Positions 10,116-18,339 of a stretch of DNA of 64,000 bases are shown here, piece after piece (the stretch's first letter is position 1; the number at the start of each line of letters is the position of its first letter). The notes beneath the pieces are model-generated. The model saw nothing but the letters and a program-made list of their open reading frames with translations, made no database searches and was not told where the DNA came from. The position numbers and the translations under genes were made by a program. This DNA comes from Nocardioides sp. QY071 (GTDB lineage Bacteria; Actinomycetota; Actinomycetes; Propionibacteriales; Nocardioidaceae): positions 2,852,001 through 2,916,000 of the forward strand of contig NZ_CP124681.1 of NCBI RefSeq assembly GCF_029961765.1, written 5' to 3'.

Positions 10116-11017
10116 CGGCCCGCTCCGACGCGGTCCCGGTAGGCGTCGAGGAAGAGCTCCTCGAGGCTGGGCGGGGTGCTCGTCAGCGCCGTGACACCGG
10201 CGGCGGTGAGTGCAGACAGCACGCTGGGCAGGCCGACGGGGTCGACGGTGCAGCTGACCTGACCGTCGGCGACCGCGAGGTCGTGGACGCCGGGTACGGC
10301 GGACAGGTCCGGCGCCGTACCGCTGAGCGAGGCGACGATCCTCGACCTGCTGAGGTGGCGCAGGTCGCTGATCCGCCCGCTCTCGACGACCTCGCCCTCG
10401 CGGATGATGGTGACCCGGTCGGCGAGCCGGTCGACCTCGCTGAGGATGTGGCTGGACAGCAGCACCGTCGCACCGCGGCCCGTCTGCTCGGCGACGCACT
10501 CGTTGAACACCTGCTCCATGAGCGGGTCGAGGCCGGAGGTCGGCTCGTCGAGGATGAGCAGGTCCGGGTCGGTGGCGAAGGCGGCCACGAGCGCGACCTT
10601 CTGCCGGTTGCCCTTGGAGTAGGCGCGACCACGCTTGGTCGGGTCGAGGGAGAACCGCTCGATCAGCTCCTCGCGCCGCGATGTCGCCGGGTCGGCGCCG
10701 CGCATCCGGATGAGCAGGTCGACGATCTCGCCGCCGCTGAGGTTGGGCCACAGGCTCACGTCGCCGGGCACGTAGGCCAGCCGGCGGTGCAGGTCCGCGG
10801 CATCGCGCCACGGATCGCCGCCGAGGATGGTGACCTCGCCGCCGTCCTTGCGTAGGAGGCCGAGGAGCACCCGGATGGTCGTGGACTTCCCGGCTCCGTT
10901 GGGACCGAGGAATCCGTGCACCTCGCCGGCCTCGACGACCAGGTCGAGGCCGTCGAGTGCGCGGAAGGAGCCGAACGTCTTCACGAGGCCGTGCACCTCG
11001 ATGAGGGGACTCGTCAT
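10112..11017 (-). CDS. ABC exporter ATP-binding protein (partner of 8565 permease)
   Basis: A 301-aa ATPase. Walker A is GPNGAGKST, the signature-region is [11 protein letters not shown], Walker B is [14 protein letters not shown], and the H-loop is LLSSHILSE. The signature begins YSKGNRQK rather than LSGGQ, as seen in drug- and polyketide-exporter ATPases. The ATG at 11017 has GGAG upstream; an in-frame extension to 11347 overlaps the divergent regulator and is rejected. The gene overlaps the permease by GTGA. Confidence 0.9.
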   Translation of the reverse strand: MTSPLIEVHGLVKTFGSFRALDGLDLVVEAGEVHGFLGPNGAGKSTTIRVLLGLLRKDGGEVTILGGDPWRDAADLHRRLAYVPGDVSLWPNLSGGEIVDLLIRMRGADPATSRREELIERFSLDPTKRGRAYSKGNRQKVALVAAFATDPDLLILDEPTSGLDPLMEQVFNECVAEQTGRGATVLLSSHILSEVDRLADRVTIIREGEVVESGRISDLRHLSRSRIVASLSGTAPDLSAVPGVHDLAVADGQVSCTVDPVGLPSVLSALTAAGVTALTSTPPSLEELFLDAYRDRVGAGR

Positions 11018-11036
11018 GACTCCATCATGCACCTGT

Positions 11037-11052
11037 TTCAGCAATTTCTGAA
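11037..11052. promoter_or_regulatory. Inverted repeat, candidate operator in divergent promoter
   Basis: TTCAG-CAATTT-CTGAA lies in the 54-bp gap between the ABC ATPase start (11017) and the MarR-like start (11072), overlapping the -35 to spacer region of the latter. It is a plausible binding site for that regulator. Confidence 0.4.
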
Positions 11053-11059
11053 TGTTGTA

Positions 11060-11065
11060 TAGGAT
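11060..11065 (+). promoter_or_regulatory. -10 box TAGGAT, leaderless promoter
   Basis: TAGGAT (within TATAGGAT) is followed by 6 nt and then the ATG at 11072. Confidence 0.5.
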
Positions 11066-11071
11066 CTGGGC

Positions 11072-11545
11072 ATGGCGACCGAGACCTCCCGCGACTCCTT
11101 CGTGGAGCGGATGGGCGGTGCGCTCACCAGCGCCGGCCTGGCCCGGCTCCCCTCGCGGGTCTTCGCGGCCCTCCTCGTCGACGACGACGGCCGGATGACC
11201 GCCGCCGAGCTCGCGGCCGGCCTCGGCATCAGCCCGGCCGGCGTCTCCGGCGCCGTGCGCTACCTCGACGGCATCGGCATGATCCGCCGCGAGCGCGAGC
11301 GCGGGTCCCGCCGCGACGTGTTCGTGGTCGACGACGACGCCTGGCACGGGATGATCGGCCGGCTCGACCAGTTCTACGCGCCGCTCATCGCCGCCCTCGA
11401 CCGCGGCCTCGCCGACCTCGCCGACGGCGACCCCGCCCGGCGGCGGCTGCGCCTCTCACGCGAGTTCCTGGCCTTCGTGCTCGCCGAGATGTCCGAACTC
11501 GACCAGCGGTGGGCCCTACGACGTACCGAGCTCGGCCTCGACTGA
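11072..11545 (+). CDS. MarR/GbsR-like winged-helix regulator
   Basis: A 157-aa protein. A winged HTH spans about residues 20-90: [26 protein letters not shown], then [27 protein letters not shown] as recognition helix and wing. A C-terminal helical dimerisation region follows. It is divergent from the ABC exporter operon with an inverted repeat between them, so it probably represses that exporter. The ligand is unknown. Confidence 0.82.
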   Translation: MATETSRDSFVERMGGALTSAGLARLPSRVFAALLVDDDGRMTAAELAAGLGISPAGVSGAVRYLDGIGMIRRERERGSRRDVFVVDDDAWHGMIGRLDQFYAPLIAALDRGLADLADGDPARRRLRLSREFLAFVLAEMSELDQRWALRRTELGLD

Positions 11546-11554
11546 CGCCTGGCT

Positions 11555-11692
11555 CGTTGAGTTGCCGCTTTCTCACCGTTGAGTTGCCACAAACTCACCC
11601 TTGAGTTGCCACCCCGCGGAGGGTCGTTGTCCCGAGATGGCAACTCAACCGCGAGAAAGCGGCAACTCAACGCCTAGCGCGGGCAACTCAAC
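11555..11692. repeat. Six-unit TTGAGTTGCC repeat, three direct then three inverted
   Basis: TTGAGTTGCC units begin at 11557, 11579 and 11601. Inverted GGCAACTCAA units follow at 11639, 11661 and 11682. The outer pair extends to a 20-bp perfect inverted match: CGTTGAGTTGCCGCTTTCTC at 11555-11574 and its complement at 11653-11672. The array fills most of the 196-bp gap between the regulator and the GNAT gene. It could fold into a large stem; no known element was recognised. Confidence 0.85.
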
Positions 11693-11741
11693 GAGGGGGG
11701 CGACGACTGTTCGACGCCCCGGCGTACGGGAGGATCGGAGC

Positions 11742-12197
11742 ATGCAGATCGCGACCGACGACCCCCGCCGGAGCGACGTGCTCGGGCTGCTCGAGGAGCA
11801 CCTCGCCGACATGTACGCGACCTCGCCCGCCGAGAGCGTGCACGCCCTCGACTCGGACGCCCTGGCGGCGCCGTCGATCACGTTCTGGACCGCCCGCGAG
11901 GACGACGTCCTCCTGGGCTGCGTCGCCCTCAAGCAGCTCAGCGACGGGCACGCCGAGCTCAAGTCGATGCGTACCGCGACCGCGGCCCGCCGCCGCGGCG
12001 TGGCCGGGCGGCTGCTCGACCACGTGCTGGCCGAGGCCCGCGAGCGCGGACACGCCCGGATCAGCCTGGAGACCGGCACCGAGGACTACTTCGCCCCGGC
12101 CCGCGCGCTCTACCTGACCCGCGGGTTCACCGAGTGCGGGCCGTTCGAGGGCTACGCCCTCGACCCGAACAGCGTCTTCCTCACCCTCGATCTGTGA
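11742..12197 (+). CDS. GNAT-family N-acetyltransferase
   Basis: A 151-aa protein with the GNAT core: LLGCVALKQL (beta 4), LKSMRTATAARRRGVAGRLLDHVL carrying the acetyl-CoA loop R/Q-x-x-G-x-A (RRRGVAG), then ISLETGT and ARALYLTRGFTECGPFEGY. The ATG at 11742 is preceded by GGAGGATCGGAGC. An upstream in-frame start at 11601 would translate the intergenic repeat and is rejected. It ends 17 bp inside the convergent acVLRF1 gene. The substrate is unknown. Confidence 0.88.
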   Translation: MQIATDDPRRSDVLGLLEEHLADMYATSPAESVHALDSDALAAPSITFWTAREDDVLLGCVALKQLSDGHAELKSMRTATAARRRGVAGRLLDHVLAEARERGHARISLETGTEDYFAPARALYLTRGFTECGPFEGYALDPNSVFLTLDL

Positions 12198-12819
12198 GGC
12201 GAGCCGCCCCGCCGGCGTTCTCCACGACCACCACCAGCGACTGCGCGTCGCGCAGCGCCTGCTCGAGCACCGCTCGTCGCGGATCGGGTACGGCGAGCCA
12301 CGGCCCCACCACGGCGACGGACCGCAACCGCGGGTCACGGAGCACCTCGTCCACCGCGCCCCGGTCGCCGCCGGCCACGATCTCGCTCGCCCCGGCCAGC
12401 ACCGCCACGGCATGCTCGGCGGCCGCCTCGTAGGCGACCCGGGCCTGGTTGGCGCGCCGACGGGCGAACCGCTGCTGGGACTGGCCGCCGGCCTTGGTCC
12501 GGCCCTGGACGTGGCGTTGGCCGACCTTGCTGGCGACGACCTCGCCGGCCTCGAGGCGTGCAACGGCGAAACCGCCCTTGCGGACCAGCAGCACACCCCA
12601 GACCGGCGGCTGCTCGGTGTGGTCGGCGAAATCGGCGAGGTCGTCGGGCCGGCCGTCGTACGCCCGGGAGAAGGGCAACCGGGCGGTGAAGGTCGACCCG
12701 TCCTCCGCGACGCCGCGCATGCCGCCGTCGACGACGGTCAGGGCCGTGCCGCCGTGCGAGGACATGAAGTTCTCCAGCCACCGCGGCCAGCGGGCGGACG
12801 GGACGAGGACCTCGGGCAC
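12181..12819 (-). CDS. acVLRF1-family peptidyl-tRNA hydrolase / release factor
   Basis: A 212-aa protein. The VLRF1 signature spans about residues 104-125: GQRHVQGRTKAGGQSQQRFA followed by RRRANQ. It contains the conserved glutamine (GGQSQ) that stands for the GGQ-like catalytic site of this eRF1-related family. Such proteins release nascent chains from stalled 50S subunits; the actinobacterial/Chloroflexi branch is called acVLRF1. The GTG at 12819 is supported by a TAGGGT box 6 nt upstream on this strand. The 3' end overlaps the GNAT gene by 17 bp. Confidence 0.82.
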   Translation of the reverse strand: MPEVLVPSARWPRWLENFMSSHGGTALTVVDGGMRGVAEDGSTFTARLPFSRAYDGRPDDLADFADHTEQPPVWGVLLVRKGGFAVARLEAGEVVASKVGQRHVQGRTKAGGQSQQRFARRRANQARVAYEAAAEHAVAVLAGASEIVAGGDRGAVDEVLRDPRLRSVAVVGPWLAVPDPRRAVLEQALRDAQSLVVVVENAGGAARLTDRG

Positions 12820-12825
12820 AGCGCG

Positions 12826-12831
12826 ACCCTA
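12826..12831 (-). promoter_or_regulatory. -10 box TAGGGT, leaderless promoter
   Basis: ACCCTA on the plus strand reads TAGGGT towards the GTG at 12819, with a 6-nt spacing. Confidence 0.5.
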
Positions 12832-12857
12832 GTGCGCATCCCGTCGCCGGCAGCAAC

Positions 12858-12871
12858 AAGAACGTGTTCTA
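12858..12871. promoter_or_regulatory. KstR-like operator upstream of SRPBCC gene
   Basis: AAGAACGTGTTCTA fits the KstR consensus TNNAACNNGTTNNA except for the first base, and contains the perfect 12-bp palindrome AGAACGTGTTCT. It ends 9 bp before the ATG at 12881. A second KstR-type box controls kshA at 58947. Another TetR-family repressor could also use such a site. Confidence 0.5.
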
Positions 12872-12880
12872 CTTCTCTTC

Positions 12881-13393
12881 ATGTCGGAGCCCACCATGCA
12901 CCCCTGCGAGCGGGTCGGGATCGAGTACGTCGACACCGCGCCGCACCGCTACGCCAACAGCGTCGACCTCGCGATCACCCCGCAGCAGCTGTTCGAGGTC
13001 TTCGCCGACGCCGACGCATGGCCGCACTGGGCGAAGGTGATCCGGCACGTCGAGTGGACCTCGCCGCTCCCGCCGGGGGTCGGCAGCACCCGTGTCGTGT
13101 CGATGCTCGGCGGCCTCGAGGGCGCCGAGGAGTTCCTGGCCTGGGAGCCCGGCCGGCGGATGGTCTTCCGGTTCAACGAGGCCTCGGAGAGGTCGATCCG
13201 CGCCTTCGCCGAGCGGTACGACGTCGAGCCGACCCCGCAGGGCTGCCGGCTCACCTGGACCCTGGCGCTCGACGTGACCGGGCCCGGCAAGCACTTCATG
13301 CCGGTCAGCGGGCTGGTCTCGAACCTGTCGTTCCGGTGGTTCCTGCGGAACCTGCGCCGCTACACCGACCGCCGGTTCGCGACGGTTTCGTAA
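12881..13393 (+). CDS. SRPBCC-family (START-like) ligand-binding protein
   Basis: A 170-aa polyketide-cyclase/START-fold protein: ITPQQLFEVFADADAWPHW starts the helix-grip fold, EEFLAWEPGRRMVFRF and RYDVEPTPQGCRLTWTLAL are its strands, and the long C-terminal helix follows. Members bind hydrophobic ligands. The KstR-like box right before it suggests a link to sterol or lipid catabolism. No catalytic residues can be named. The ATG at 12881 was chosen. Confidence 0.78.
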   Translation: MSEPTMHPCERVGIEYVDTAPHRYANSVDLAITPQQLFEVFADADAWPHWAKVIRHVEWTSPLPPGVGSTRVVSMLGGLEGAEEFLAWEPGRRMVFRFNEASERSIRAFAERYDVEPTPQGCRLTWTLALDVTGPGKHFMPVSGLVSNLSFRWFLRNLRRYTDRRFATVS

Positions 13394-13432
13394 ATTCATC
13401 CGCGATCGACCGCGGCGAACGCGCGCGCGACA

Positions 13433-13438
13433 TAGCGT
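13433..13438 (+). promoter_or_regulatory. -10 box TAGCGT, leaderless promoter
   Basis: TAGCGT lies 6 nt before the GTG at 13445. Confidence 0.45.
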
Positions 13439-13444
13439 CGCAGC

Positions 13445-13948
13445 GTGCTCCCGCTCCCCCGTCGCACGCTCGTGCTCGCGCTGGCCGTCCTGGCCGCGCT
13501 GCTCGGCGCACCCGCGGCGGCGTCGGCTGACGACGGCCTGCCCGGCCTGCCCGGCCTGACGGTCGGCACGGCAGTGCGCACCGTCGACCCAGCGGTGCAG
13601 GAGTACTGCTGGACCTATCCGGACGTCGTCACCGAGCAGGGCGAGATCGGGTCCAGCACCTGCGGCAACCACAGCCGGCGCCCGGCGCCCACGCTGCGGC
13701 ACGACGGCGCCCTCCGGCTGACCTTCGCCGGGTCCGGGTGGCGCTGGAGTGCGCGCTACGAGAGCACCCGCCCGGCGAGCCCGGCGTGCCGGGAGACCCG
13801 GCGGGTGCGTCGTCTCGGCGAGCACGACTACCGGGTCCGGCGCCCCGCGTACCACGGGACCTACCGGGTGACGCTGACCGGACGCGGACCCGAGGGTCGG
13901 ATCGTCGCGGCGTTCGTCTGGCGCTACGGCACGGGCCGCTGCTCCTGA
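13445..13948 (+). CDS. Secreted protein of unknown function
   Basis: A 167-aa product with a clear signal peptide: positively charged start, hydrophobic stretch LVLALAVLAALLGAPAAA, likely cleavage after ASA near residue 28. The mature part is Arg-rich with four cysteines (in YCWTY, STCGN, PACRE and the C-terminal GRCS) that could form two disulfides. No family was recognised. It is convergent with sufT, with a 4-bp gap. Confidence 0.7.
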   Translation: MLPLPRRTLVLALAVLAALLGAPAAASADDGLPGLPGLTVGTAVRTVDPAVQEYCWTYPDVVTEQGEIGSSTCGNHSRRPAPTLRHDGALRLTFAGSGWRWSARYESTRPASPACRETRRVRRLGEHDYRVRRPAYHGTYRVTLTGRGPEGRIVAAFVWRYGTGRCS

Positions 13949-13952
13949 CCGA

Positions 13953-14333
13953 TCAGACGTTGAAGCCCAGTGCGCGCAGCTGCTCGCGGCCGTCGGGGGT
14001 GATCTTGTCGGGACCCCACGGCGGCATCCAGACCCAGTTGATGGCGACGTCGTTGACCAGGCCCTCCAGCGCGGAGTTGGTCTGGTCGGTGATGACGTCG
14101 GTCAGCGGGCAGGCCGCGGAGGTGAGCGTCATGTCGAGGACGAGGTTGGTGTTCTCGTCGACGTGCATGCCGTAGACCAGGCCGAGGTCGACGACGTTGA
14201 TGCCGAGCTCGGGGTCGACGACGTCCTTCATCGCCTCCTCGATGTCGGCCAGCGCCACGTTGGTCGAGGCGTTGGTCGAGCCGCCGGCCTCGGGGACCTC
14301 GGGCAGGTCGCTGTTGTCGATGGACTCGGTCAT
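13953..14333 (-). CDS. sufT: SufT-like metal-sulfur cluster assembly factor (MIP18/DUF59)
   Basis: A 126-aa protein with the DUF59 core at about residues 28-125: EEAMKDVVDPELGINVVDLGLVYG, then TSAACPLTDVITDQ with the conserved cysteine, and VWMPPWGPDKITPDGREQLRALGF at the end. It belongs to the Fe-S carrier/assembly branch found at the end of actinobacterial suf operons. The ATG at 14333 overlaps the sufU stop as ATGA. It is the last gene of the operon. Confidence 0.88.
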   Translation of the reverse strand: MTESIDNSDLPEVPEAGGSTNASTNVALADIEEAMKDVVDPELGINVVDLGLVYGMHVDENTNLVLDMTLTSAACPLTDVITDQTNSALEGLVNDVAINWVWMPPWGPDKITPDGREQLRALGFNV

Positions 14334-14797
14334 GAGTTGTCTCCGTCTCCTGCGACGACCTGGGCCGTCGCGTCCTTCCACGCCATCCACGACAGCAGGG
14401 CACACTTCACGCGGGCCGGGAACTTCGCCACACCGGCGAACGCGATCCCGTCCTCGAGCACGTCCTCGTCGGGCTCCACCGCGCCCTTGCCCTGCATCAG
14501 GGTCAGGAACTCCTGGTGGATCGCCATCGCCTCGTCGACGCTCTTGCCCACGACCAGGTCGTGGAGCACCGAGGCCGAGGCCTGCGAGATCGAGCAGCCG
14601 AGGGCGTCGTACGACACGTCGTCGACGACCCCGTCGGCCAGGTGGACCCGCAGGGTCACCTCGTCGCCACAGGTCGGGTTGACGTGGTGCACCTCGGCCG
14701 TGTGGTCGGCGTGCTCACGAAGCCCCTTGCCGTGGGGGTTCTTGTAGTGGTCCAGGATGATCTCCTGGTACAGGGCGTCCAGATCCTGCGCTGTCAT
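14330..14797 (-). CDS. sufU: SufU Fe-S cluster assembly sulfur-transfer protein
   Basis: A 155-aa SufU/IscU-type protein. LYQEIILDHYKNPHGKG is the typical N-terminus. The three zinc/sulfur cysteines are in NPTCGDEV, ALGCSISQAS and VKCALLSW, and the intervening loop region is typical of SufU rather than IscU. It receives sulfur from SufS. It starts 2 bp after the sufS stop and overlaps sufT. Confidence 0.92.
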   Translation of the reverse strand: MTAQDLDALYQEIILDHYKNPHGKGLREHADHTAEVHHVNPTCGDEVTLRVHLADGVVDDVSYDALGCSISQASASVLHDLVVGKSVDEAMAIHQEFLTLMQGKGAVEPDEDVLEDGIAFAGVAKFPARVKCALLSWMAWKDATAQVVAGDGDNS

Positions 14798-14799
14798 CC

Positions 14800-16071
14800 T
14801 CAGTCCAACTTGAAGTAGGAGCGGGTGTATTCCAGCGCCTCGACCAGGGCGTCGATCTCGCGCGGCTCCGTGTAGAGGTACGACGACATCCGCGTCGAGG
14901 CCTGCACACCGAAGCGGGCGTGGGCCGGCTTGGCGCAGTGGTGGCCGGCGCGTACGGCGACGCCGCGGCTGTCGAGCACCTGCGCGATGTCGTGCGGGTG
15001 CACGCCGTCGAGCTCGAAGGAGATCGCACCGCCGCGCTGGGCGGCGTCGAGCGGGCCGAGCACGGTCAGGCCCTTGACCGACTGCAGGCCCTCGAGGGCG
15101 TAGCCGGTGATCGCCTGCTCGTGGGCGTGGATCGCGTCGAGCCCGATGTGGCCGAGGTAGTCGACCGCGGCGCCGAGACCGATCGCCTCGACGATGGGCG
15201 GGGTGCCGGCCTCGAACTTGTGCGGGATGCCGGCGTACGTCGAGCCCTCCATCCGCACGGTCTCGATCATCTCGCCGCCACCGAGGAACGGCGGCAGCTC
15301 GTCGAGCACCGCACGCGAGCCCCAGAGCACGCCGATGCCGGTCGGTCCGACGACCTTGTGGCCGGTGAAGGCGACCAGGTCGGGGCGCTCCTCGACCGGC
15401 ATCGCGGCCAGGTCGATCGGCAGCTGCGGCGCGGCCTGCGACGCGTCGACGACGACGATGGCGCCGACCGCGTGCGCGCGGCGGGTGAGCTCGGCGACCG
15501 GGTTGATCGTGCCCAGCATGTTGGACACCCAGGTGAACGAGACGACCTTGGTGTGCTCGTTGATCAGCTCGTCGATGCCCGACAGGTCGAGCTGTCCGTC
15601 GTCGGTGAGCCCGAACCAGCGCAGCGTCGCGCCGGTGCGCTGGGTGAGCAGCTGCCACGGCACGATGTTGGAGTGGTGCTCCATCTCGGTGATGACCACC
15701 TCGTCGCCCGCACCGACCTGCCGCGGGCCCGTCCAGGCCAGCGTGTTGGCGGCCAGGTTGAGCGCCTCGGAGGCGTTCTTGGTGAAGATCACCTCGTCGC
15801 GGTCGGGCGCACCGATGAACGCCGCCACCTTGTCGCGCGCGGCCTCGAAGGCCTCGGTCGACTCCGCGCCGAGCTGGTGCATGGCGCGGGCGATGTTGGC
15901 GTTGTGGCGCTCGAGGTGGTCGACCATCGTGTCGATGACCACCTGCGGCTTCTGCGAGGTGTTGGCGCTGTCGAGGTAGACCAGCGGCAGCCCGCCCGCG
16001 AGCGTGCGCTCGAGGATCGGGAAGTCCTTGCGGATGACCGCCAGCTCCGGGAGGAGCCCCTCCAGGGTCAT
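14800..16071 (-). CDS. sufS: Cysteine desulfurase SufS
   Basis: A 423-aa class-V aminotransferase-fold, PLP-dependent enzyme that takes sulfur from cysteine. VVDASQAAPQLPIDL holds the PLP-binding Asp and Gln. The Schiff-base lysine is in FTGHKVVGPTGIGVLWG, and RAGHHCAKPAH carries the catalytic cysteine. N-terminal TITLE-like motif: DFPILERTLAGGLPLVYLDS. The length fits SufS. It starts 2 bp downstream of sufC, so it is co-transcribed. Confidence 0.95.
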   Translation of the reverse strand: MTLEGLLPELAVIRKDFPILERTLAGGLPLVYLDSANTSQKPQVVIDTMVDHLERHNANIARAMHQLGAESTEAFEAARDKVAAFIGAPDRDEVIFTKNASEALNLAANTLAWTGPRQVGAGDEVVITEMEHHSNIVPWQLLTQRTGATLRWFGLTDDGQLDLSGIDELINEHTKVVSFTWVSNMLGTINPVAELTRRAHAVGAIVVVDASQAAPQLPIDLAAMPVEERPDLVAFTGHKVVGPTGIGVLWGSRAVLDELPPFLGGGEMIETVRMEGSTYAGIPHKFEAGTPPIVEAIGLGAAVDYLGHIGLDAIHAHEQAITGYALEGLQSVKGLTVLGPLDAAQRGGAISFELDGVHPHDIAQVLDSRGVAVRAGHHCAKPAHARFGVQASTRMSSYLYTEPREIDALVEALEYTRSYFKLD

Positions 16072-16073
16072 GG

Positions 16074-16841
16074 TCAGACCCCGGCTGCCTGGATGCCGAC
16101 GTACTTCTCGTAGCCGTTGGCCTCGAGCTCGTCGGCCAGCTCCGGTCCGCCCGACTCGGCGATCCGGCCGTCGACGAAGACGTGCACGACGTCCGGCTTC
16201 ACGTACCGCAGGATCCGCGTGTAGTGCGTGATCAGCAGCAGGCCCTTGCCCTCGCGGCCGGCGTAGTCGTTGATGCCGTCGGAGACGACCTTGAGCGCGT
16301 CGATGTCGAGGCCGGAGTCGATCTCGTCGAGGATCGCGAACTTCGGGTCGAGCAGGTCGAGCTGGGCGATCTCGGCGCGCTTCTTCTCACCACCGGAGAA
16401 GCCCTCGTTGACCGAGCGGCTGGAGAACGCGGTGTCGAGCTTCATCCGGTCGAGGGCGCCGTTGACGTCCTTGACCCAGGTGCGCAGCTTGGGCGCCTCG
16501 CCGTCGACGGCGGTCTTGGCGGTGCGCAGGAAGTTCGACATGGAGACGCCGGGGACCTCGACGGGGTACTGCATCGCCAGGAACAGGCCGGCGCGGGCGC
16601 GCTCGTCGACGGTCATCTCGAGCACGTTCTCGCCGTCGAGGAGCACCTCACCGCCGGTGATCGTGTACTTCGGGTGGCCCGCGATGGAGTACGCCGTGGT
16701 CGACTTGCCCGAGCCGTTGGGGCCCATGATCGCGTGGGTCTCGCCGTCCTTGACGGTCAGCGTGACGCCCTTGAGGATCTCCTTGGCGCCGTCCTCGGTG
16801 TCCACGGACACCTGCAGGTTCTTGATCTCGAGGGTGCTCAT
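16074..16841 (-). CDS. sufC: SufC Fe-S assembly ATPase
   Basis: A 255-aa ABC ATPase: GPNGSGKST (Walker A), FSGGEKKRAEIAQL (signature) and FAILDEIDSGLDIDAL (Walker B with the family-typical EIDSGLD). It powers the SufBCD scaffold. The ATG at 16841 overlaps the preceding Rieske gene as ATGA. Confidence 0.95.
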   Translation of the reverse strand: MSTLEIKNLQVSVDTEDGAKEILKGVTLTVKDGETHAIMGPNGSGKSTTAYSIAGHPKYTITGGEVLLDGENVLEMTVDERARAGLFLAMQYPVEVPGVSMSNFLRTAKTAVDGEAPKLRTWVKDVNGALDRMKLDTAFSSRSVNEGFSGGEKKRAEIAQLDLLDPKFAILDEIDSGLDIDALKVVSDGINDYAGREGKGLLLITHYTRILRYVKPDVVHVFVDGRIAESGGPELADELEANGYEKYVGIQAAGV

Positions 16842-17173
16842 GCGGGGGTGACTCCGTTCAGGGTCGTGGTGACGTCGACGTAGATGTCGCCGTCACGCAC
16901 TTCGACAGGGAAGGTGGCGACCGGTTCGGTCGCCGGGAGGCTGGTGGGCTTGCCGGTGCGCAGGTCGAAGGTCGACCCGTGCAGCCAGCACTCGATGGTG
17001 CAGTCGGCGACCTCGCCCTCGCTCAGCTGGACGGCCGCGTGCGAGCACAGGTCCTGCAGGGCGAAGACCTCGTCGCCGTCGCGGGCGATGGCGACGTCGT
17101 AGCGGTCGACGGTGACCGCGAGGGCCTCGTCGGCCGGTACGTCGGCCAGCGAGCAGGCGCGTTCGAAGCTCAC
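16838..17173 (-). CDS. Rieske-type [2Fe-2S] ferredoxin in suf operon
   Basis: A 111-aa soluble Rieske protein. The ligands are C-x-H in LCSHAAVQL and C-x-x-H in ECWLHGSTFDL, with the family-typical GPxS/LPATEPV tail. The GTG at 17173 overlaps the sufD stop (GTGA). A dioxygenase-type ferredoxin between sufD and sufC is common in actinobacteria; its electron-transfer role in Fe-S assembly is not established. A longer frame to 17524 overlaps sufD and is rejected. Confidence 0.9.
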   Translation of the reverse strand: MSFERACSLADVPADEALAVTVDRYDVAIARDGDEVFALQDLCSHAAVQLSEGEVADCTIECWLHGSTFDLRTGKPTSLPATEPVATFPVEVRDGDIYVDVTTTLNGVTPA

Positions 17174-18339
17174 TGCCCGACCTCGCGCAGCACGTTCTTG
17201 GCGAGCTCGGCCTCGACGGTGGTGAGGAGCTTCTCCTCGATCTCCGGGACGTCGATCTTGCGGATCAGGTCGTTGAAGAACCCGTGCACCACCAGGCGCT
17301 GCGCCTCCTTCTCGGAGATGCCGCGCGAGCGCAGGTAGAACAGCTGCTCGTCGTCGAAGCGGGCTGTCGCGGAGGCGTGCCCCGCACCCTCGATCTCGCC
17401 GGTCTCGATCTCCAGGTTGGGGACCGAGTCGGCCTGGCAGCCGTCGGAGAGGACCAGGTTGCGGTTCTCCTCGTAAGTCTCGATGCCCTCGGCGACCTTG
17501 CGGATCAGCACGTTGCCGATCCACACGGTGTGCGCCTTCTCGCCCTGCAGCGCGCCCTTGTAGACCACGTTGGACTTGGTCCGCGGCGCGGTGTGGTCGA
17601 CGAACAGGCGGTGCTCGATGTGCTGGCCGGCGTCGGCGAAGTAGAGGCCGAGGCCCTCGTAGGAGCCACCCGGTCCGGCGTAGTCGGCGGTGCTGTCGCT
17701 GCGCACCACGTCGCCACCGAAGGTGACGGCGACGTGCTTGAGAGCGGCGTCGCGACCGATCCGGGCACGCTGGCTGACGACGTGGACCGCGTCGTCCTCC
17801 CAGTCCTGCACCGTGACGAACGTCAGGTCGGCGCCGTCCTCGACGACGACCTCGATGTTCTCAGCCCAGGTCGCGGACCCGGAGTAGACGACCACCACGG
17901 TGGCCTTGCTGAACCGTCCGGCGCGCACCAGCAGGTGCGCGGCCGTGGCGTGGTCGGTGCCCGTTCCGGTGAGCCGGATCGTCGAGGCGCCCTCGACGAC
18001 GGCCTCCTCGGGGATCTCGACCTCGTAGACCGAGCTCGCGGCCTCCCAGACGCGGGCGGAGATCCGGTCGAGCGGGACGAAGCCGGACGAGCCGCGCCGC
18101 GAGTCTGCAGCGGCGACGGTGCGGGCGGTCACGCCGTCGGCGAGGTCGGCCTCGACCTTGAACGACGAGCCGTCCAGCGCGGCGTCCGTGTGGACCCCGC
18201 GCAGCCGCTTGAGCGGCGTGAACCGCCAGATCTCCTCACGACCGGTCGGCACCTCGTGGGCGTCGACGTCGAAGGATCCTTCGGGGTGGAGGTGGCTCTC
18301 GACCTTCTCGAGAGCACCTTCGAGAACTTCGGCAGTCAT
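17170..18339 (-). CDS. sufD: SufD scaffold protein
   Basis: A 389-aa protein of the SufB/SufD family. It has a poorly conserved N-terminal part, then the beta-helix core and the C-terminal motif GHASATARFDDEQLFYLRSR-GISEKEAQRLVVHGF. It forms SufBC2D with its neighbours. The ATG at 18339 overlaps the sufB stop by one base (TGATG). The in-frame extension to 19200 is antisense shadow over sufB. Confidence 0.94.
   Translation of the reverse strand: MTAEVLEGALEKVESHLHPEGSFDVDAHEVPTGREEIWRFTPLKRLRGVHTDAALDGSSFKVEADLADGVTARTVAAADSRRGSSGFVPLDRISARVWEAASSVYEVEIPEEAVVEGASTIRLTGTGTDHATAAHLLVRAGRFSKATVVVVYSGSATWAENIEVVVEDGADLTFVTVQDWEDDAVHVVSQRARIGRDAALKHVAVTFGGDVVRSDSTADYAGPGGSYEGLGLYFADAGQHIEHRLFVDHTAPRTKSNVVYKGALQGEKAHTVWIGNVLIRKVAEGIETYEENRNLVLSDGCQADSVPNLEIETGEIEGAGHASATARFDDEQLFYLRSRGISEKEAQRLVVHGFFNDLIRKIDVPEIEEKLLTTVEAELAKNVLREVGQ

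Noticed and set aside
11555..11692. CRISPR array at the TTGAGTTGCC repeats
   Set aside because: The units are only about 10 bp, half are inverted, spacers are around 11 bp, and no cas gene is present.
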